Of a stretch of 64,000 nucleotides of DNA, positions 57,615 through 64,000 are shown piece after piece; the first letter of the stretch is position 1, and each line of letters begins with the position of its first letter. The notes below the pieces were generated by a model that was not told where the DNA came from, made no database searches, and worked only from the letters and a program-made list of their open reading frames with translations. The stretch comes from Cryptomeria japonica (lineage: Eukaryota > Streptophyta > Pinopsida > Cupressales > Cupressaceae), in the NCBI RefSeq assembly GCF_030272615.1, contig NC_081415.1:623039740-623103739 (forward strand), in the 5' to 3' direction. A program made the translations under genes and the position numbers.

Positions 57615-58397
57615 TCTAGGTTATGGACCGGCTTAATGTAACATGTTGTTTGGACTTCTCGATGTTTTTCCGGGATGACTTATGGTTTGGATGATATTTG
57701 TTTGGCCTTAGGATGACATGTTTTATAATTATGTAATTGGTTTATTGTCTGGGTGGCCAACCTAATTGTTTAAGGTCTAGGGTTTGTATATATATGTGTA
57801 TGATCTCATTGTAGATCACGGGTATTCAAGCGAATAATGTAATAATCATTCATGTAGAGGATTTGGTTGATAATAGGTGATTGAGTTGGGTTTATGCAAG
57901 AGGTTTAAGACCTCTAGTATTGAGATTAACTGAAACTATACTCAAGCATAGGAGATGCTATTATTGCAGTTCATTCTTCCTTCAAGATTGTAGTCTGGAT
58001 TTCTTATGTAGTCAGTGAGACTACTTTTGTAATGAGTAGTGTGCTCTAGGATATTGGCCTTTCTGCAAGTGCAAGCCCCTCAATTTGTAATCACATACTT
58101 AATACAAAAGTATTATCTGATTGTGGGTAGGCTTCCCACTATGGTTTTACCCTTTATTGGGTTCTCTACGTACAAATCTTAGTGTCATGTGGATGGTATA
58201 TATTCTCTAATTATTTCTTGTGCTTAATTGGTATATCTATTATTCTAGTTATTGGTTTATGTATTTCAGTATTAATCTTATGTGTTCCAGTAATAATGTT
58301 TTAAATTCTTAAGGTTCCAGTAATCTGGTGACAACTGATTCACCCCCCCTCTCAGTTGTCCTTTGGTTATTTGAATTGTCTAAGAAAAGGTGTTGTG
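57615..58397 (+). repeat. Related copia LTR fragment (target of Copia-1)
   Basis: Begins TCTAGGTTATGGACCGG, which corresponds to an interior position of the Copia-1 LTR (near 290-305 and 56808), and runs through related blocks (GTGCTCTAGGATATTGGCC, TTTCCCACTATGG type) to ACCCCCCCTCTCAGTTGTCC near 58365. It looks like the right part of an older, related LTR into which Copia-1 inserted. The last ~30 bp before 58398 are unassigned. Confidence 0.65.
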
Positions 58398-59204
58398 TGT
58401 TGGCATATGCACACTCCAATGAGACATTGTATGTGATTTAAGGTTTTGTCATTGATGGAAACCTTACAATCCTATGTCACTGGCAAGGCATTACACCAGC
58501 ATCAGCAGAACACACTCTACATCGACACTCAGGACACCGACACCAGCATAGAGAAAGGAAGCATACCAGCACAGAGGCCGACAAAATTTTTGATATATTA
58601 TATTTTGTTTATTATTTGAAAAACTTTGTAAGCTAACTTGATATCATTGTAAAATGACTCTTATATATAAAAGAGATCATTGTAGACATTTTGTAAGGAA
58701 GTGATGTAAGCGAAAAAGTAAGGAGAAAAGATTAAGCAGACCTATTATGCGAAAAATAGGTTAAGGGGTATATGTAAAGAGAAGAGCAGGAATCGATACT
58801 AAATCTAGCATTGAAGATGCTATTGTAAAACAGTACAAGTTATTGGATTTGTATAATCCACATTGTAAGTCAGTGAGACTTCCCATTTGAGTAGTGAGCT
58901 CTAAGCAGTTGGCCTTCCTGCATGTGGAGGCCCCTATTGTAAGTAATATTCTCTTATTGGCCAGTAAGTGAATCTTGTGGGTCACAAATCCCACCAAGGT
59001 TTTTCCCACACCGGGTTTCCTCGTTAAATCATTGTGTTATGGTGTGATTTTCATGTGGTTTCTTTCATTTCTGTTTATTGCATTATTTCTTGCATACCGG
59101 TACACTGTTACAATATGTTCTGCATGTTTTAAGTTGAGAAATTCTAATTACCGGTTAGATACTAATTCACCCCCCTGCTCTCAGTATCTGTAAGTTTCCT
59201 AACA
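58398..59204 (+). repeat. Copia-6 5' LTR
   Basis: TGTTGGCATATGCACACTCC to TTTCCTAACA, 807 bp, with the CAGTGAGACT and AGTTGGCCTTCCTGCATGTG blocks related to the Copia-1 LTR. The start is inferred from TGTTGG and could be 58391. Confidence 0.75.
58662..58670 (+). promoter_or_regulatory. Putative TATA box in Copia-6 LTR
   Basis: CTTATATATAAAAGAG, about 265 bp into the LTR. Confidence 0.5.
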
Positions 59205-59206
59205 AT

Positions 59207-59218
59207 TGGTATCAGAGC
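59207..59218 (+). promoter_or_regulatory. Copia-6 primer binding site (tRNA-iMet)
   Basis: TGGTATCAGAGC, two bases after the LTR, perfect. Confidence 0.92.
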
Positions 59219-59275
59219 CTGGTCCTCTATTTTCAGAAGCCTAATAGCTTGAGGAAGATCTTGACACCGGTAAAG

Positions 59276-60433
59276 ATGGAAAATCTGATGAAGCAACTTG
59301 AAGTAGCTCTCTCAGACTATGATGCAGAAAAATTGAAAAATATAAAACTAGAAGATGATCTAAAAGCAGCTCAGGATATCATTTAGGCACTTTAAGAGAA
59401 TCTTACTATTGCAAGAAATAAGAGAAGAGAACTTTGTGAAAAGATGCAAAATGAGAATGATGGGAAGGAATCACTTAATGATATGTTAAGTAAGATGAAA
59501 CTGGAGAACATAACTACAAAGAATGAGATGCAGGATATGACTATGAGATTTTGTAAAGAGGTTGAAGATAGGAAGAAGAATGAAGAAGAATTGACCAGAA
59601 GACTAAATGATGCAGCAAATGAAAACACAAGACTTAGCAATGAAAATGATCTATTAAAGATAGATCTGATGCACACTCAAAATGACTCAAATGAACTGAT
59701 GAGACATAAATAAGTCTTAGAAAGAGAACTAGAAACTACAAATCAACATAAAGATAAATTCAAGAAAAGCTCAGAGGAACTTGGCACCTTTTTGAAGAAT
59801 CAAAAACCTAAAGGTGACACTTCTGGAATTGGCTTTGAAGTTGGTGAAAGCTCCGGTACTGCAAACACACGGGATCACAGCAAATCGGTAAGGCAAACTA
59901 ATGCTTATAAATTCAATGGAAAATGCTTTAACTGTAATAAGTATGGTCATATAGCAAATGAATGTAGATCTAGAAATTATCGGAATATCAACACACCCAC
60001 CGATCAATGTTCTAAATGCAACAAAGTTGGTCACAATTATGAGAATTGCAAAATGAATGTGAGATGTTATGTTTGTGGAAGATTTGGACATTTATCTAAT
60101 CAATGCAGAACACAAACCGACATAAGTTATGGGAAAGCTATTTAGAAGAATAATGTAACTTGTTATGCATGTAACAAGATTGGGCATATTGCAAAATTCT
60201 GTAGAAGTAAAGGATCACTGGTAGACAACAAAAGTTCTAGCTTGAAAGGTGAAGAAAAAGTTGAAGAGGTTAAGAAATAATTCTCAAAACAATGGATTAG
60301 AAAAGCTGATCTGAATATTGGGAATACTCCTCCATCGGTAGAACCAGTCAATGCTCCACTAGTAGGACAGAGTGATGCTTCACCGACAGGACAGAGTGAT
60401 GCTCCATCGGTAGGAAGTTCTTCATCGAACTGA
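59276..60433 (+). pseudogene. Copia-6 ORF1: coiled-coil protein with four CCHC zinc knuckles
   Basis: About 385 codons in one frame from ATG 59276. The first ~180 residues are a charged heptad-like coiled-coil (MENLMKQLEVALSDYDAEKL, VEDRKKNEEELTRRLNDAAN). Then come four knuckles: CFNCNKYGHIANEC, CSKCNKVGHNYENC, CYVCGRFGHLSNQC (59930-60115) and CYACNKIGHIAKFC (60160-60200). The end has a 24-bp tandem repeat coding GQSDA words (60352-60416). Stops are at about 59384, 59393, 59711, 60143 and 60278, before the end at 60431. No capsid domain is recognisable before the coiled-coil, so it is a nucleocapsid-like or RNA-binding protein rather than a normal Gag. Normal copia Gag has one knuckle. Confidence 0.75.
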
Positions 60434-60725
60434 AGAAATTTTCCTTGAGGTTCTGGCGATCTAATGACACATGTGCTATTATTCCCTCTGTTAGAGATGA
60501 GAAGTTTGAAATTACTTTATTATCGGTAAACAATGTTAAGTGAATACTTAACCGACATGCATTTAATGTGGTAGATGGCAAAAAGACACTATAAATTTGA
60601 GGTTTTGGCTCCATTTCATTTCACTGAGATTTCAAACCTACGAAGAGCACAAAGATTCTGAGCTAAGGAATTTCGAGCAAGAGACAAGAACACTTCAAGC
60701 AATCATCCATCCTAAAGGCAGTAAA
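60434..60725 (+). other. Spacer between Copia-6 ORF1 and ORF2
   Basis: 292 bp without a coding frame continuing ORF1. It holds a TATA-like word (60590-60597) and a CT-rich stretch (CTCCATTTCATTTCACTGAG). Confidence 0.55.
60590..60597 (+). promoter_or_regulatory. Possible internal TATA box before Copia-6 ORF2
   Basis: GACACTATAAATTTGAGG lies about 130 bp before the ORF2 ATG and is followed by a CT-rich, leader-like stretch. It could give ORF2 its own transcript. Chance occurrence is possible in AT-rich DNA. Confidence 0.4.
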
Positions 60726-63700
60726 ATGTATTTTATCATGGCATCCACCTCTGCACTTGAATATATAGCGAACCCTACTATTGTTGAAGTTGTAAAATGA
60801 CCTAGGCTCATATTTCAATTAGTTCCCGAGGTAGCAAAGAAAGATGATACTTTAGGTGTTTTTTCTCAAATTCCTAACGGAGTTGTTTATGTTGAAGACC
60901 CCAGAATTTACATTCACTGCAACATTGAGGAACTAGGAGATGAAGAGATTAAAACCATGTTTAAATCTGTCATATGTTATGAATCTGGCAATGTAAAAGA
61001 TGAACATAAGATCATTGAAACCCTAGGATTTACAGAGATCCTTAGCATTCTTGAATTCCCCGGGGATGTGATTAGGATAGTCCTAAGCAGGGTACATGGT
61101 GAATTTTTCTGGTTAAATGCAATTCACAAAATCACCATGGAAGCTGTGAAAGTTGTCACAGGGTTACCAACCACCGGTAAAAGGCTAGACAAAACCAAGA
61201 AGGTTTCCAATGACCTAGTTATGAACCTAACTGGTGCCACATCTGATAAAAGGTCCTTAAGAGTAAATGATGTAAAAGATACTAATGTAAGATTTATCAG
61301 CATGATATTGGGATATAAGGCAACTCATGCAAATAGACTCAATTCAGTGTCAAGTCTATGCATTAAGAGTGCTTATGACATGGTCACAGATAATGCAAAG
61401 ATTGATATATGTGAGTGGTTGAAGGAAGAATTAATTGACAACTTAGGCAAGATTAAGAAGGACAAGAAAGGAACTTTCAGGTTTGAAAATCTGCTAGTAT
61501 GTCTGATGCTACATATAACCAAATAGGTTCTTGGTATAGGCTACAAAGAACTTGGATATGATATAGTGGTAGGTAAATAGCTAAATGAACTATTCAATAA
61601 TATGGGAGAAGATAAAGAAAATAATATCCATGATTTCTTTCAAGAACTTAAGGCTAAAATGAAGAAAAGAATCAGATTATCACAAAAGATTGTTGACAAA
61701 TATAAGGATGAAATATGTTTTGTAATAAAAAAGGATGAGATCTGGATGGAAGCAATCATCCCTAGGACAATCTAGGTAACTAAGATGGGCTGCGAAACAA
61801 ATGATCATATAATTGAAACATATGCTAAAGCACTTCTGGAAGCCCCTAAAGAACCTAAGGAAGAAGTATTTGGTAGTGCAGAAACTATTGAAAGCCAAAT
61901 ACAATCCCATAAAAGAGTGAAAAAGGTTGAGGTAGTTGTGAGAAGAGGTTCCCGAAAAGCAAGGGAAATCAAAGAAAAAGTAATGAAACAAACTGGTATA
62001 ACAGAGGATGAGTTAGCAGCTCCACAACCTGAAACTCACCTATCACCGGTAGGCACATCTTTAGAGAATGATATGCCTGCAACTTTCAAGAGAGTTGTAA
62101 GGAAAAGAGATCCCTCACCGGCAACCACACCCTCATCTAGGAGGACAAGACAAAAACAACAAGCAGTGAGATCTCCGGTAAGAAAAGCTACACCAAAGAA
62201 AAAGAAACTAACACCCAAAAAGAAGAAGAGGACAAATAAGGACTTGGCTCCTCTTGACATACTGTTGAATGAAATTACAGAGGAAGGGAAATTGAAGAAT
62301 ATAGAGAAATTATATGACACTCTGACAGTTGATGAAAAAGGACAAGTAGAAAATAGTGTTATATTACATATGGATATGTATAAGAAATTTTTGATGGAAG
62401 TAGTAGATGAAGTACCAGATGAACTATTTAAGAGACTGGAAGCAAGGAGACAAGCAGTAATAGAACTTGACAAGAAAATAAAGATAGAAAAGCTACTTGT
62501 TGTATACTTGGTAAACTCACCCAAAGAAATTGATGACTTAATTGCTGAAGCCAACTGGTCAGTATTATTCTACTGCACACCGGTACATTGCTTTAATGGT
62601 TGGAAGAGTTAATGAGGTGACTGGGGAGACAGAAAATGCATGGGAAATTTTCTTAGTGGAAAAAGAAAAACCAGAAGAATACATGAGCCACAAACCTATA
62701 AAGGTTTATCAAAAGGAAAGAGACAAGGGTAAAGGTAAAGTTGGTGGACCACCTAGTATCAAGGTTAAACACAACTTACCCCCACCTCCTTTGACTACTC
62801 CACCGGTAACAACAACTGCTACAAAAGATCAACTGGCAGTTGAAAGTATGGATGTAGAGGATTTTAATCCTAAGCCTAAAGTCTTATACACAGTAGATGT
62901 TGATACTCAAAAGATCAACATTATGGTAGACAAAGATACAACTGATAAGACTGACATGGTCAGTGAGCCTCCGGTAGATGAGCAAACTGAAAAAACACAG
63001 GAGAAACTAGCAAATGTCAAAGAGCAACAGGTAGAAACTTAGACTCGGACTGAGACAATGCAACAAACATAGAAACAAACAGAGCAAAAGGCTTTGGAAC
63101 AAGAACAACAATAGGAACAGGTTCATAAGGAAACAATGCCATTGGCAACTGGTGAAGCACACAAACCATTTCTTAAGGAAATGTAGACACAAGCAGACCT
63201 ACTAGAGGTCAATGCAAGTTTCGTTACTTCCACCGGTGGTACTCTGAATGTAGGTTCCTCATCATCAGGCTACAAATCAACTAATGTGACTAAAGTACTA
63301 TTAGATTGAATTAAAAAGATAATAGATTACAGCTCAAAAGCTTATAAGGCAATAGATGACACCATACCAAGTTTGAAGGTAATTGCTCCTAACTGTAATA
63401 TAGACAATAAATATTCTTTAGGACAACTTGATACCTTGTGTAAATATATCATAGAAAACATTGAGAAAATAAAGGAAGAGGCATTGAAGGATAAATTGGA
63501 AATTGAAAAGCAAAGATTCTTTGATGAGAAGATAAAGAAGTGTACCAGAGATTTTGACACACTTCTACTGGAACTGTGTAACTTATTGAAAGAGTACAAA
63601 GCTTTGTACAAAGACACCTATAAGACAAACTTTTTGACTATAGATATAGATAAGAAAATAAGCAAGGTATAGGATGAAATTAATAAACTTGCTAATAATT

Positions 63701-64000
63701 TTGTTAACTCACCTAATACATTATCAGTTTTTGAGGGGAAGATAACAAATTTTGAGGAAGAATTACTTAAATTAGAAAGAGAAAAGGAGAGGATAATGAA
63801 TAAGGCAAAGCATCTGAGATTAAAAATAAGTCCAAGATTGGACTATCTAGCATCACTATAGAAGGAAATATCTGAGGCATTAATACAGGGATAGAAAACA
63901 CCGACAAAGCATTTGCAACATCTCACCGATACAGCTAAAAGGATAGAGATAGCAATAAGAGATAGTAAAAATTTTATCGAGAGTATAAACTTGATTTTGG
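60726..64000 (+). pseudogene. Copia-6 ORF2: long unrecognised protein (partial)
   Basis: At least 1090 codons; start ATG 60726 or 60738 (MASTSALEYIANP). The N-terminal globular part (60740-61700) includes HGEFFWLNAIHKITMEAV and VTGLPTTGKRL, reminiscent of uncharacterised transposon-associated plant proteins, but I cannot name it. Then come a basic stretch (KKKKLTPKKKKR, about 62190, a possible nuclear signal), a helical part, a Pro/Thr/Val-rich linker with PPV and SPV words, and a C-terminal coiled-coil (63420-63960). Stops occur at about 60798, 61524, 61578, 61772 and several after 63040; a frame change lies near 62550. No protease, RT, RNase H or integrase motif is seen. Confidence 0.55.

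Larger units (their letters stand above)
58398..64000 (+). mobile_element. Copia-6: LTR element with zinc-knuckle ORF and unknown long ORF (partial)
   Basis: A 5' LTR (58398-59204) and tRNA-iMet primer site are followed by a coiled-coil/zinc-knuckle ORF and a >1 kb-codon ORF running off the window. No protease, integrase or RT motif occurs in the 4.8 kb of interior visible, so either these lie beyond 64000 or the element is non-autonomous. Confidence 0.75.

Noticed and set aside
1-64000. Integrated DNA virus (pararetrovirus) or envelope gene
   Set aside because: RT regions are of copia or Tat gypsy type with integrase; no movement-protein, coat or envelope-like frame was seen.

Overview
The window is plant nuclear DNA made almost entirely of nested LTR retrotransposons. 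I found no host protein-coding gene and no rRNA, tRNA or CRISPR locus. Plant origin follows from Ty1/copia elements primed by initiator tRNA-Met, Tat-clade Ty3/gypsy elements with two RNase H domains, and plant mobile domain (PMD) genes. The long, layered insertions suit a very large seed-plant genome; a gymnosperm is plausible but not shown. Element names here (Copia-1, Tat-2 and so on) are local labels.

Layout. Copia-1 (1-57614, start just outside the window) is the outer shell. Its integrase/RT linker is split by Tat-2 (3779-22471, target duplication GAACC), an 18.7 kb gypsy element with gag-pol on + and a PMD gene on -. Its RNase H region is split by LARD-4 (23369-55742, gag on -), which has ~4.7 kb LTRs and only a gag-like gene. 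The left LTR of LARD-4 is split again by Tat-3 (26029-38356, duplication GTAAC), a pol-less relative of Tat-2, and by Copia-5 (39954-46711, duplication CAAAC/CAAAT). The right LTR of LARD-4 is the uninterrupted version of both sites. Downstream are a related solo LTR fragment (57615-58397) and Copia-6 (58398 to the window end), with a coiled-coil, four-zinc-knuckle ORF and a long unrecognised ORF.

The most unusual signal is in the two Tat elements. Each has a short-motif array in the leader of the sense transcript and another in the predicted leader of the antisense PMD transcript. In Tat-2 the motif is AGCGCTATTG, in the same orientation relative to each transcript; Tat-3 uses a different motif, TGCGCCTGTGT, in the same two places. 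Both also share a stem-loop after pol, an internal GGGGGCAA tract, and a hairpin against the polypurine tract with a compensatory base-pair change. Tat-3 keeps these signals and the PMD gene but has lost gag-pol for a Gln/Pro-rich ORF, so it looks like a non-autonomous partner.

Nearly every coding region is broken. Most stops I could interpret fit CGA to TGA or CAG to TAG changes, as expected from deamination of methylated cytosine in CG and CHG contexts. All names come from motif reading by eye; no database search was run.
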